Shown one piece after another: positions 42,526 to 50,772 of a stretch of 64,000 bases of DNA. The number at the start of each line of letters is the position of its first letter. Positions within the stretch are counted from its first letter, which is position 1. The position numbers and the translations under genes are program-made. A model generated the notes under the pieces. That model was not told the origin of the DNA. It saw nothing but the letters and a program-made list of their open reading frames with translations, and did not search any database. Location: NCBI RefSeq assembly GCF_020169515.1, contig NZ_JAHMHW010000002.1, positions 372,001-436,000 on the forward strand, written 5' to 3'. The stretch comes from Paenibacillus vietnamensis. GTDB lineage: Bacteria; Bacillota; Bacilli; Paenibacillales; Paenibacillaceae.

Positions 42526-43406
42526 GCTTCCACCTCCCGTTTCTTCATGACTTGAATTTGAATGAATGTGAAGATCAAAATGATGACGAACAAAATAACC
42601 GATTTTGCGCTTGCGTAGCCGTAACGGAAATTGTTGGAGAACGCTTCTTCATAGATGTTCATCGTGATGACCTGCGTGCTTCGTCCCGGACCGCCGCCGG
42701 TCAAGCCGTAGACGACCTCGAACACCTTGAACGCGCCGTTGAGCGTCAGGAAAAAGCAGATCGTAATCGCATGGGTAATCATCGGCAGCGTAACGTTAAG
42801 GAACGTCTGAAACGGAGTCGCTCCGTCGATCAACGCCGCTTCCTTCAAGCTTTGCGGAACGCCCTGCAGCCCGGCCAAATAAATGATCATCATATAGCCG
42901 ACGCCGTTCCATAGGGAAACGATCAGGATGGAGAAAAACGAGACGTTCGGATCCCCGATCCACGATTGGTCAAGAAACGTAAGCGCCGTCTTCTCGGCCA
43001 GCTGCGGCAGCACCTGGGCGAATACAAAGGTCCACATAAACGCGCTGATAATCGTACTGATCATATTCGGCATGAAGAAGATCGTGCGGAAAAAGCCTTT
43101 GCTCCGCGACCGGGTCTCGATGAATACGGCCAAACCGAGCGCGAACACATTTTGCAAAACGATCATAAACAGCACATACTTCAGAGTGAAGAGCAGAGAA
43201 TGGATGAAGTCCGGATCCTCTATGAGCGCCTCCGCGAAGTTGCCGAAGCCGATAAATTCGTAGGTTCTGTTCAAGCCGTTCCAGTCGGTAAAGCTGTAAA
43301 ACATGCCGCCCAGCGTCGGAATGAGCAAAAACACGGCGTAAAGGATAAAAGCAGGCGCAACGAACGCTAATAACGAGATGTATTTTTTGTAGCTGTTGAC
43401 AGGCAC
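42522..43406 (-). CDS. Sugar ABC transporter permease, MalF type
   Basis: 294 residues with six predicted helices and the MalF-type EAA loop (KEAALIDGATPFQTFLNVTLPMI) near residue 200. Family-typical N-terminus (LAFVAPAFILYAVFLLIPTLGGMFYSFTDW). Second gene of the importer operon, 79 bases after the binding-protein stop. It forms the channel with the MalG-type subunit. Confidence 0.9.
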   Translation of the reverse strand: MPVNSYKKYISLLAFVAPAFILYAVFLLIPTLGGMFYSFTDWNGLNRTYEFIGFGNFAEALIEDPDFIHSLLFTLKYVLFMIVLQNVFALGLAVFIETRSRSKGFFRTIFFMPNMISTIISAFMWTFVFAQVLPQLAEKTALTFLDQSWIGDPNVSFFSILIVSLWNGVGYMMIIYLAGLQGVPQSLKEAALIDGATPFQTFLNVTLPMITHAITICFFLTLNGAFKVFEVVYGLTGGGPGRSTQVITMNIYEEAFSNNFRYGYASAKSVILFVIILIFTFIQIQVMKKREVEA

Positions 43407-43485
43407 GGTTTCGCCTCCCTCCTTATGTTATATAACATGGATCAGGGAGAGCAGCGCTCTCCTCCGCCACATTTCAGCAATCGCG

Positions 43486-44778
43486 TTATTTATTCACTTT
43501 ATTGTAGGATTTCCAAGCTTTGTCCAGCGCGGACAGGACGTCTTCCTTGGAAATTTGGCCTGCGTAATAAGCTTGCAGCCCTTTGCCTACTTCGTCCTTG
43601 ACCGACTGCGGGATCGACGGATCCTGATATGATTTGCCTTCCTTCACGTAAGCCGTCGCATCGTTCACCCACGGGTAGCTTTCATACGTATGAACGGTCG
43701 CGATCGGGTTGAACTTGAGCGCCTGGAAGAAATCGTTGGACGCGGTGTCATCCAGCACGTAATTGATGAAATCAAGGGCAACCTCTTTGTTTTTGCTCGA
43801 TTTCGATACGGCCAGCGACGTCGAGGCGCTCAGATTGATCAGCGTAGCTTCCGGGTTATCGTTGATCGGCAGCGGCGCCACTCCGAAATCCATATCCGGA
43901 TTCGATTTCAAAATCGTTTCCGCATACCACGGGCCTTGCAGCCACATCGCTCCTTTGCCGGCAGCGAATGCCGCTGCGCCGTCGTCCCCGCCGACCTCCG
44001 TCGCCTTCCCGGTACCGTTCGCGTTAATCAGATCGAAAATGTCGAACATCGCTTTCATTTCGGTAAACGAACCCTCGTCCTTGTTCATGCGTTCGATGAA
44101 ATCCGGATTTTCCGTGTTGATAAGTGCACCGGCCGCCAGCGGCAGCACTAGCTGCGGAATCCAGGCTTCCTTATAGGAAAGCACAAACGGCGTGATATTG
44201 CTCGCCTTCAGCTTCTCGACAACCGCTTTCATCTCCCTGAGCGTCGTCGGAGGCGTCAGCCCCTGCTCCGCGAATATCTTTTTGTTGTACAGGTATCCCC
44301 ACGACAGCGTCTCGAGCGGTATGGCAACGACTTTCCCGTCCGTCGTCGTGACGGAAGGCTTGACGCTGTCTAGCAGCTTGCCGACGAACGGCTGGCCGGA
44401 CAGATCCTCCAGGTAGCCCGCTTTGTAATAGGACGGGATTTCGTTAATTGCATGCAGGGCGAAAATATCCGGCGCATCGTTGGACGCCAGGCGCGTCTTC
44501 AAAATTTGCGCCGCGTTGTCCGCCGTCGGCATTTCCAGCTGGACGGAGACGTCGATATTTTTCTCGGCTTTTTCCTTCGCCACAAAATCTGCGATGTAAT
44601 TGTCGTAATGCTCCTTCAACCGGGGCTGGGCGATGAACATTTTCAGCTTGACGCTTTTCGCTTCGCCGCCCGAAGCAGCGCCTCCCTCTTCGCCCGCATT
44701 GCCCGCGTTGTTCCCGCAGCCCGCGAGAAGAGCGGCGGATAGAGCGGTGATCAGCATGCCTTTAACTGCTTTTTTCAT
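43486..44778 (-). CDS. Sugar ABC transporter substrate-binding lipoprotein
   Basis: 430 residues, family 1 extracellular binding protein. The lipoprotein signal ends LLAGC with Cys21 as anchor, then a Gly/Ala/Glu linker, then KLKMFIAQPRLKEHYDNYIADF. WLQGPWYAETI and the C-terminal YYAGQISKEDVLSALDKAW are characteristic of the CUT1 class. It captures oligosaccharides outside the cell. First gene of the operon; the promoter just upstream has a TACAAT box, a 13/14 cre site and three spaced regulator boxes. Confidence 0.92.
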   Translation of the reverse strand: MKKAVKGMLITALSAALLAGCGNNAGNAGEEGGAASGGEAKSVKLKMFIAQPRLKEHYDNYIADFVAKEKAEKNIDVSVQLEMPTADNAAQILKTRLASNDAPDIFALHAINEIPSYYKAGYLEDLSGQPFVGKLLDSVKPSVTTTDGKVVAIPLETLSWGYLYNKKIFAEQGLTPPTTLREMKAVVEKLKASNITPFVLSYKEAWIPQLVLPLAAGALINTENPDFIERMNKDEGSFTEMKAMFDIFDLINANGTGKATEVGGDDGAAAFAAGKGAMWLQGPWYAETILKSNPDMDFGVAPLPINDNPEATLINLSASTSLAVSKSSKNKEVALDFINYVLDDTASNDFFQALKFNPIATVHTYESYPWVNDATAYVKEGKSYQDPSIPQSVKDEVGKGLQAYYAGQISKEDVLSALDKAWKSYNKVNK

Positions 44779-44807
44779 ATTTGGATGACCTCCCGAATGA
44801 CTTGTTT

Positions 44808-44878
44808 TGTTTACGCTTTCATTGTAGCTAAAAAATGAAAGCGTTTAATTGGACGGAATTAGACCGTTTGGTTGGACA
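44808..44878 (-). promoter_or_regulatory. Promoter of the galactoside importer: regulator boxes, -10 box and cre
   Basis: Read on the minus strand: GTCCAA, then GTCTAATT 13 bases on, then GTCCAATT 10 bases further; 20 bases later TACAAT (44821-44826), then TGAAAGCGTAAACA (44808-44821), a cre match of 13/14. A nearly collinear copy stands before the GH30 remnant. The TGAAAGCG at 44836 also forms an 11-base inverted repeat with the cre. Likely bound by the adjoining YesN-type regulator and by CcpA. Confidence 0.75.
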
Positions 44879-44881
44879 TTT

Positions 44882-45952
44882 TTAAACCTCACCGCTTTTT
44901 CTCATTTCACCGGGGGCCACGCCAAAATGCTTTTTGAACACGCGGTAAAAGTAAGTGACATCCTCGTACCCCGCCATCTCCGCGATCGCTTTGATCGGAA
45001 TGCTGCCGTCAAGCAGCCATTCCTTCGCCTTGTCCATCCTGAGGTGCAGTAAATAATCGGTTACGGTGTGGCCGAACTCCTGCTTGAACATTTTGCTCAA
45101 ATACTCCTTGCTGACGAAAAAAGCTCTTGCCAGCTGCTCCAAAGTAAGCGGCTCGGTAAAATGCTTTTCCATAAATAACCGCACCTCATCGAGATTCAGC
45201 TTGTTTTTGAACCTTCTCTGCTGAACAAGCCGCTCCAGCATGTCCTCATAGTGACCTTGAATGAACCGCATCGTGCCGGACAGGTCTGCAAACACATCCT
45301 GCGTGTAGGCGATTTGCAGACTTTCTGCGCTCTGCGAATTGGCGGCCATCAGCTCCTTCAGCAGCAGCAGCAGCTCCTGGGCAGCCTGCTCCGGCATGCC
45401 CGGTTTGGCGCTTCCGTTCCGTTCCAGCTCCGCGGACAGCTGCCCGAAAACGGAAGCTATGCCTTCCGCGTTCAGCTCGTTATAGCGGGTACGCAGCTGC
45501 TGCTTGTACGGCGCAAGCAAATAGGAGACGTCGATGTCCAGCGCGATCGCCGCACGGTCGGCCTGCGCCGTCTCCAATTCGTCCTTGCATTTGCGCAGCG
45601 CGGCGTTCAGCTCCTTCGGATCGACGGGCTTCAGCAGGTAATCGACCGCACGGTTTCTGAGTGCGTGCTTCGCATACTCAAAGTCGTCGTAGCCGCTAAT
45701 GACGACCGCCTTAATGTCCGGAAACCGCTCCTTGAGCGCTTCCAGCAGCCTGACGCCGTCGACCCCCGGCATGCGCATGTCCGTAATGACGATGCCGGGC
45801 TTCAATTCATCCGTCAGCCTGAGCGCCTCCGCGCCGTCATCCGCTTCCCCGGCAATCTCCATGCCGAGCCGCTCCCATTCCCCGAAAGCTCTAACGATAT
45901 CTCTGGTCCAGCTTTCGTCATCGACCAGCAGCACTTTAATATTCTCCTTCAT
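44882..45952 (-). CDS. YesN-type response regulator (receiver plus AraC helix-turn-helix)
   Basis: 356 residues. The N-terminal receiver has LLVDDESW and phosphoacceptor Asp58 in IVITDMRMPG, with Lys in LLKPVDPKEL. A helical linker follows, then a C-terminal AraC-type DNA-binding domain (EPLTLEQLARAFFVSKEYLSKMFKQEFG, then MAGYEDVTYFYRVFKKHFGVAPGEMRK). It overlaps the kinase gene by 17 bases. By position it should control the importer operon, whose promoter begins four bases after its stop codon. YesMN-type systems respond to extracellular oligosaccharides. Confidence 0.92.
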   Translation of the reverse strand: MKENIKVLLVDDESWTRDIVRAFGEWERLGMEIAGEADDGAEALRLTDELKPGIVITDMRMPGVDGVRLLEALKERFPDIKAVVISGYDDFEYAKHALRNRAVDYLLKPVDPKELNAALRKCKDELETAQADRAAIALDIDVSYLLAPYKQQLRTRYNELNAEGIASVFGQLSAELERNGSAKPGMPEQAAQELLLLLKELMAANSQSAESLQIAYTQDVFADLSGTMRFIQGHYEDMLERLVQQRRFKNKLNLDEVRLFMEKHFTEPLTLEQLARAFFVSKEYLSKMFKQEFGHTVTDYLLHLRMDKAKEWLLDGSIPIKAIAEMAGYEDVTYFYRVFKKHFGVAPGEMRKSGEV

Positions 45953-47726
45953 CGCTTTCCCCTCCCGTTTCCGCCGGCAACCGTACCGTTACCGTCGTCC
46001 CTTTGCCCCGCTCACTGTCGATCCGGATGCCGCCTTCCGCCCCAAAATGAAGATGAAGCCGCGAGGCTACGTTCTGAATGCCGATCCGGTGCCCGTACGT
46101 CCATACTTGCCCGCTTTGGCTGCTTAACCGGTTTCGCAGCCGCGCAAGCTGGTCCGCTTCGATTCCGATGCCGTTGTCGCGTATTCGGATGCAGACGGCT
46201 TCATCATCGCCGTAAACCGACAACTCTACGCGCCATTCCCCGGATTTCGAATCCAGCCCGTGAATGAAGGCATTTTCGACGATCGGCTGCAGCGTCAGCT
46301 TCGGAACGCTGCTCGATAACAAACTCTCGTCGATTTCGACCGAATAATGAAGCCGCGCCGAAAACCGCTGCTGCTGAATTTTCATATAATTGCCCAGATG
46401 GTCGAGCTCCGCCTTTAATGAAGCCAAATCGTCCGGATCGCGAATGACGTACCGGAACATCTCGCTCAGCGAACGGATGATTTCATAGCATTCGGCCGGC
46501 TTTTTAGTGAACAGCATAGTTCCGATCATCTGCAGCGTATTTTGCAAAAAATGAGGATTGATTTGTGCCTGCAGCGCTTTGAGCTCCGCGGTTTTTTTCT
46601 CGAGATTGATGCTGTACTCCGTTTTAATATGCTCCTTGATTCGCGAAGACATATTGTTCAGCTTCGTTTCCAGCAGCCCGATTTCGTCGACCCGGTTGCT
46701 GTGGGGAAGCTCCGTTTCCCTGATCAGGCCGAGCCCCTGCATCGACCTTGCCAACATTACGATAGGCGTGGCGGTGCGCCATGCGAGCAATATCGCGATC
46801 AGCACGGACACCGCAACGGAAACCGCGCCAATAATAATGCCGAACCGCATCGTGTCGAGCGCGCTTTGATTAATAAAGCTGTTCGGAATGATCGTGACAA
46901 GCTTCAGACCCACCGGATCGATCGTATTGTGGAATACATATTGTCCGGCCATTTTAAAGTACCCCTGCTCGTCATCCGTCTGCCGAATCAGCTGCAGCGT
47001 TTCGCCTGAGGGCGCCTGACCGCCCGGCTGGTACAAAATCTGCCCGTCGCCGCCCGCGATCAGCACCTGATGCTGCTCGCCCCGGCCGATCAAATCGAGC
47101 GTCTGATCCAGCATGGACCATCTGATTTTTAATGAGATAGCCCCGAGCTTCTCCTGATTCTCGAAGCGGTTGATGCTTCGGATGAGCAAAAACTGCTCCG
47201 GATTGCTTTCGTCCGTACGGATAATGAAGTCCTGATTTTCCTCGAATAAAACGCGGTATGGCTCGGGAACGCCGGAAACCGTGCCGATGTCGTTCTGTGA
47301 CGCATTGATCGTGAACAGCTTGCCGGGCTCGGCCAAATACATCTCGACGCCGATGACTTGAGTGCCTGCCGAATAGAACAAATTGGTCAGCGTATCCATG
47401 ATGTTTTTTTGTGCGGTAAACTGGGCCGACAGGCTCGCCTCCTCGATGTTCGCCAAATAATCGCTTAAATGCGGGCTGATCAGCACGCTGTAAATCAAAT
47501 TGTTCAGCTGCGCGAACTGGTCGCCGAGATAAACGCCCGTCCACTTCATGTTGGACTGATTCGTCACGATAACCTCCGACTCCATCGTTGTCCGGCTGTT
47601 CTCCGCCGCAAGTCCCGTCACCGCAATGACCGGCACAACCGACAGGAAAATCATCGTCAGAATCAATTTGTTGCGGATGCTTCGGCGGAAGGGCTCCGTC
47701 AGCTTTTTAACAAGCTTGGCCAGCAT
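45936..47726 (-). CDS. YesM-type sensor histidine kinase
   Basis: 596 residues. One membrane helix at about residues 21-41, an extracellular sensor of roughly 240 residues (dCache-like), a second helix near residues 285-312, then a HAMP linker. The kinase domain is of the internal HisK type, with the phospho-His in LQAQINPHFLQNTLQ and ATPase motifs QPIVENAFIHG and IRDNGIGI. The sensor probably recognises a galactan fragment or its binding protein outside the cell and signals to the overlapping YesN gene. GGAGG lies 11 bases before the ATG. Confidence 0.92.
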   Translation of the reverse strand: MLAKLVKKLTEPFRRSIRNKLILTMIFLSVVPVIAVTGLAAENSRTTMESEVIVTNQSNMKWTGVYLGDQFAQLNNLIYSVLISPHLSDYLANIEEASLSAQFTAQKNIMDTLTNLFYSAGTQVIGVEMYLAEPGKLFTINASQNDIGTVSGVPEPYRVLFEENQDFIIRTDESNPEQFLLIRSINRFENQEKLGAISLKIRWSMLDQTLDLIGRGEQHQVLIAGGDGQILYQPGGQAPSGETLQLIRQTDDEQGYFKMAGQYVFHNTIDPVGLKLVTIIPNSFINQSALDTMRFGIIIGAVSVAVSVLIAILLAWRTATPIVMLARSMQGLGLIRETELPHSNRVDEIGLLETKLNNMSSRIKEHIKTEYSINLEKKTAELKALQAQINPHFLQNTLQMIGTMLFTKKPAECYEIIRSLSEMFRYVIRDPDDLASLKAELDHLGNYMKIQQQRFSARLHYSVEIDESLLSSSVPKLTLQPIVENAFIHGLDSKSGEWRVELSVYGDDEAVCIRIRDNGIGIEADQLARLRNRLSSQSGQVWTYGHRIGIQNVASRLHLHFGAEGGIRIDSERGKGTTVTVRLPAETGGESDEGEY

Positions 47727-47772
47727 AGGCTCTCTTCACCTCCATCTGCGGGATTTTAGCATAAAAACGGAA

Positions 47773-47801
47773 CTAACGCCCCGCTTAGCGGAGGGCGTTA
47801 G
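47773..47801 (-). terminator. Terminator at the end of the GH30 remnant
   Basis: CTAACGCCC pairs with GGGCGTTAG around CGCTTAGCG, including the remnant stop codon; the minus strand continues GTTCCGTTTTTATGC. Confidence 0.7.
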
Positions 47802-48266
47802 GAATAACGATCGTATGGAAGGACTCCGGAGCCAGCCGGAAGGCGAACGCTTGGGAAGCGGTGCCAAGGCGGAGCTCCCGCTCCTCCGGGTAAGGGTTGA
47901 TCAGCACCAGCACCTTTGTGCCGTCCGGCTTCAGATAGGCGACCGAATGGCCCGCCCATGGTCCCTTGAGGCCGATCCGGCAGTCGCCGGGAGACGTAAA
48001 ATGGGCGAAATGCTTCATGACGTAAAATTCGGGATTGCGGGTTACGCTCCGGGACGCGGGATCGACGGTCAGCATCGCGTTCTGCTCCCAGCCCCAAGTG
48101 CAACGTACCCGAGCTCGTTAAAGCAGCCGCCGAAGCCCTCAAGCCGCTGAAACCGTTCGTCCGTAAAGGCAAGAATAGCTTCCCCTGCCGCGTCTGCATT
48201 TATTTGCATTTCTTCCCATCTAGTATCCTCAGTGCTGGCGTACCAGCGGATATTCGTTATCTCCAT
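47785..48266 (-). pseudogene. Glycoside hydrolase family 30 gene with its catalytic core deleted
   Basis: The first 55 or so residues read as a GH30 N-terminus (NIRWYASTEDTRWEEM, then RFQRLEGFGGCFNELGYVAL). Immediately after, in another frame, the sequence continues WGWEQNAMLTVDPASRSVTRNPEFYVMKHFAHF and runs to a normal GH30 C-terminal beta domain. Both catalytic glutamates and the whole barrel between are missing, roughly 340 residues judging from family length. The join lies near 48.10-48.11 kb. The upstream promoter is still a near copy of the importer promoter, so the intact gene probably belonged to the same regulon. It was likely a glucosylceramidase-like or beta-1,6-glucanase/galactanase enzyme. 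Confidence 0.82.
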
Positions 48267-48352
48267 TGTAATTCTCCCTTGTTTAAAAGTCCGTTAAAAT
48301 ATTGGCGCAATGTCCGGCATTCGACATTGTACCGGATATATAACGCGTGTTA

Positions 48353-48423
48353 TGATTGCGCTTTCATTATAGCTTTTGCCCCGGCTCGCCGGAATTGGAC
48401 GAAATTAGACGATTGCATTGGAC
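48353..48423 (-). promoter_or_regulatory. Promoter of the GH30 remnant: regulator boxes, -10 box and cre
   Basis: Same layout as the importer promoter on the minus strand: GTCCAAT, GTCTAATT after 13 bases, GTCCAATT after 10 more, TATAAT (48366-48371), then TGAAAGCGCAATCA (48353-48366), a 13/14 cre match. The match with the importer copy extends to AGGTTTAAAA on the far side. Confidence 0.75.
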
Positions 48424-48480
48424 AATTTTAAACCTGCACTCGGGTTAGCGGCAGCAGCTCACCGGATTTATGAACATGGA

Positions 48481-48622
48481 GTAATAACTGGATTTTGTGT
48501 AGCTATATCAGTTCTTTCGCCGAATTAAGGGAAATAACTGTATTCTATGTATCTATATCTCATTTGATCGGCTGATTGGACGATTATGTGTGATTTATCT
48601 ACGGGCAATCCAGTTATTTTGC
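48481..48622. repeat. AATAACTGTATT repeat cluster
   Basis: Units AATAACTGGATTTTGTGTAGC (48483) and AATAACTGTATTCTATGTATC (48532), and an inverted unit AATCCAGTTATTTTGCG (48606). Same family as at 36.75-36.94 kb. Confidence 0.6.
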
Positions 48623-48970
48623 GAAATTAGGTCAATCATTCAAAAATAAATACATCTAATCCATCTACTCGTTCGGACGAGGGGGCAAGTCAATCTCTTG
48701 ATGTAAAATCCCATCCACGTACCCGTTGCCTCCATTTTCGCAGCCTCTGTCTTTCCGGTGTCCGTTCCTATTCAGAAGCTGCTAATTGTTCGGTCGCCTG
48801 CACCATAGAATTCGTAGATCATTAGTAGACCATCGAGACGCGTAGAGGCAACAAACACCATGACAACTCAAAAAGGACCGACCAATTGCGGCCGATCCAT
48901 CTCTGCATAGTAAACTTGATAAGATTTCAATCTTATTTTTTTGAGCTAGGATGCGGGAATCGGTTCCCTT

Positions 48971-49819
48971 TTATTGCCCCGCTTTTTCCCACAACTCCCT
49001 GACGAGCTTTTGCAAATAAAGAGACTGTGCCCAGCGGTCGCTGATTTCGTTCGACCGTTTGCCCGCTTCGTCCGTCGTAATCGCATACGAGGGCGGTCCC
49101 AGCTCGATGACAACCGGGAAGGCTGCATCACTAGCACGGCTCCGGCAGTGCCGCATCGCCCCTTCCCACCATCTCGCAAAATGGGGAACCATCGGATGCT
49201 CCCCCGATTCGCCGATATCGATCTGAACCTGCTCGCCGTTCGAAACTCTCGTATGAATGCTGTGCGCGTTCGGCAGCAGCTTCTGCAGCCAGCTTTCGGC
49301 TTGCTCCGATACCGTATGAAGCTCGCCGGCCACGACGTAGTGGGAATAATCGATCGTCAGCTTCAGATCCGGGAGCGCCCGGACATATTCCGCCGAACGG
49401 ATCAGATCCTGGGTAATTGTGCCGCGATGCGTCTCCACGAAAACCGGGATACCCGCCGCCTCGGAAAGCCGGCCGATTCCTTCAAGCAGCCGGATCGCCC
49501 CGTCTCCAACCATAAACGGCTGCATGACTTGCGCATTGATGTAATCGATCCCGCCGAACATCTGCGCCTTTTCCAAAAATCCGGCCATATCCTCAATCGA
49601 CGACGGATAAGCATTGACGCTGAACGATAAGCCGTAATGCTGCAGCAGCTCCTTCCACAGCCCGGCCTCCTCTGAGGCAGGGATAAAAGCATTGATACCG
49701 TCGAAGCCGTTCTCTGCGATCATCCGGAACCTCGCCTCCGTCGTATCCTCGCCTCCCTGCAAATGCTTTAAGCCGTTCATGCCCCACCACGACATCTCAA
49801 CCTTCAATTGTTTGTCCAT
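48971..49819 (-). CDS. Sugar phosphate isomerase/epimerase-like TIM barrel protein
   Basis: 282 residues from the ATG after GGAGGG (MDKQLKVEMSWWGM); an ATG four codons upstream overlaps the previous stop codon. A TIM barrel with likely metal ligands at FVETHRGTITQD (Glu and His), LTIDYSHYVV (Asp and His), IHTRVSN and VIELGPP. It resembles xylose isomerase-like epimerases. Translated directly after a phytanoyl-CoA dioxygenase-type gene, so the two are an operon acting on an unknown, perhaps methylated or acidic, sugar or cyclitol. Confidence 0.75.
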   Translation of the reverse strand: MDKQLKVEMSWWGMNGLKHLQGGEDTTEARFRMIAENGFDGINAFIPASEEAGLWKELLQHYGLSFSVNAYPSSIEDMAGFLEKAQMFGGIDYINAQVMQPFMVGDGAIRLLEGIGRLSEAAGIPVFVETHRGTITQDLIRSAEYVRALPDLKLTIDYSHYVVAGELHTVSEQAESWLQKLLPNAHSIHTRVSNGEQVQIDIGESGEHPMVPHFARWWEGAMRHCRSRASDAAFPVVIELGPPSYAITTDEAGKRSNEISDRWAQSLYLQKLVRELWEKAGQ

Positions 49820-49830
49820 GCGGCCCTCCA

Positions 49831-50640
49831 TTAGTGCGGATACGCCTTGTCGAATTCAATGCCGCACGGACCGCCGTCCGTGTTGATTTCCAAATCGACC
49901 GGCGAGCCGTCGGCGCGGTACAGCGGGCGGTAGTAATGGCTGATATGCGTCGCGGATTCATTGGCATAATGGCATATAAACGCTCGGCGGAACCGGTCCT
50001 TCGTTTTGTTCCGGTAGGAACCGTGAATCAGATTTCCGTTAAAAAACAGCACATCTCCCTTGTCCATCACTGCAGGAATCGCTTTTTCGTCCTTTGGCGG
50101 CTTCACGTAATGCGTCGTGAACGACTCGCTTGAATCCGCCAGCTCCGGACAGCTGATTTCCAGCTCGCTCGTCTTCGGCACGACCAGCAAACCTCCGTTG
50201 TCCATATCCGCAGCGTCGATCGCCGTCCAGGCCGCAATGCAGTTGCCCGGCTCCACCTGCAAATAAAAATTGTCCTGGTGAAGCGCCTGGCCCCGCGATC
50301 CCGGTGGCTTGTAGTAGAACATGCTTTGGGCGGCAAGCGCCGGTTCGCCGTACAGGTCGTGCAGCACGTCAAGCACCGGCTGATGCAGCATATACTGTTT
50401 TGCCGTTTCGTTAAAGCGGTGCGGATGCATCACCCGCGGATAACGCTTCAGCGGATCCTCCGTACCGGGATCCAGCACGGGCTCGAAGAAACCCGGCACA
50501 GTGGTATTACCGATTTCCTCGAACGTATTCTCAATCGTGCGCAAGTCCTCCTGCGAAAAAAGCCCTTTCACGATAATGTAACCTTCGGTTTTGAACTGCT
50601 GCAGCTGCTCCTCCGTCAGAGCCTTCAAAGTCGATGTCAT
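49831..50640 (-). CDS. Phytanoyl-CoA dioxygenase family protein
   Basis: 269 residues from the ATG at MTSTLKALTEEQ behind AAAGGAG; the frame extends 16 residues upstream without a ribosome site. A non-haem Fe(II)/2-oxoglutarate oxygenase: the iron ligands are His and Asp in ALHQDNFYLQ and the distal His in NLIHGSYRN, with Arg in RRAFICHY for 2-oxoglutarate. The family hydroxylates very diverse small molecules. It overlaps the start of the TIM-barrel gene and is divergent from an AraC regulator, so it probably opens a small catabolic pathway. Confidence 0.85.
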   Translation of the reverse strand: MTSTLKALTEEQLQQFKTEGYIIVKGLFSQEDLRTIENTFEEIGNTTVPGFFEPVLDPGTEDPLKRYPRVMHPHRFNETAKQYMLHQPVLDVLHDLYGEPALAAQSMFYYKPPGSRGQALHQDNFYLQVEPGNCIAAWTAIDAADMDNGGLLVVPKTSELEISCPELADSSESFTTHYVKPPKDEKAIPAVMDKGDVLFFNGNLIHGSYRNKTKDRFRRAFICHYANESATHISHYYRPLYRADGSPVDLEINTDGGPCGIEFDKAYPH

Positions 50641-50772
50641 GCCTGATCGCTCCTTTGTATTAAGGTTTGTTCTTCTTGACTTAATCATAGTGGATCCGAT
50701 AATTTTAAAGAAGAACGATTACTGCTGAAAAGTAACGGTATTCTGCTGCGATATGAATGGAGGCTTCAGCGC

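Larger units (their letters stand above)
48267..48970. other. Non-coding 0.7 kb: GH30 promoter, AATAACTG repeats, no gene
   Basis: No supported gene. Left part: the promoter module of the GH30 remnant. Middle: AATAACTG repeat units at 48.48-48.62 kb. Right: a short hairpin ATAAGAT-TTCA-ATCTTAT plus six T at 48919-48942 in + orientation, for which there is no + strand gene; it may be chance or a relic. Confidence 0.6.

Noticed and set aside
44817..44846. Inverted repeat ACGCTTTCATT/AATGAAAGCGT as a terminator of the YesN gene
   Set aside because: The arms coincide with a cre site and the -10 box, and no T-run follows; promoter function is the better reading.
36752..48622. CRISPR array from the AATAACTG repeats
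   Set aside because: Only two or three units per site, variable spacing, both orientations and no cas genes.
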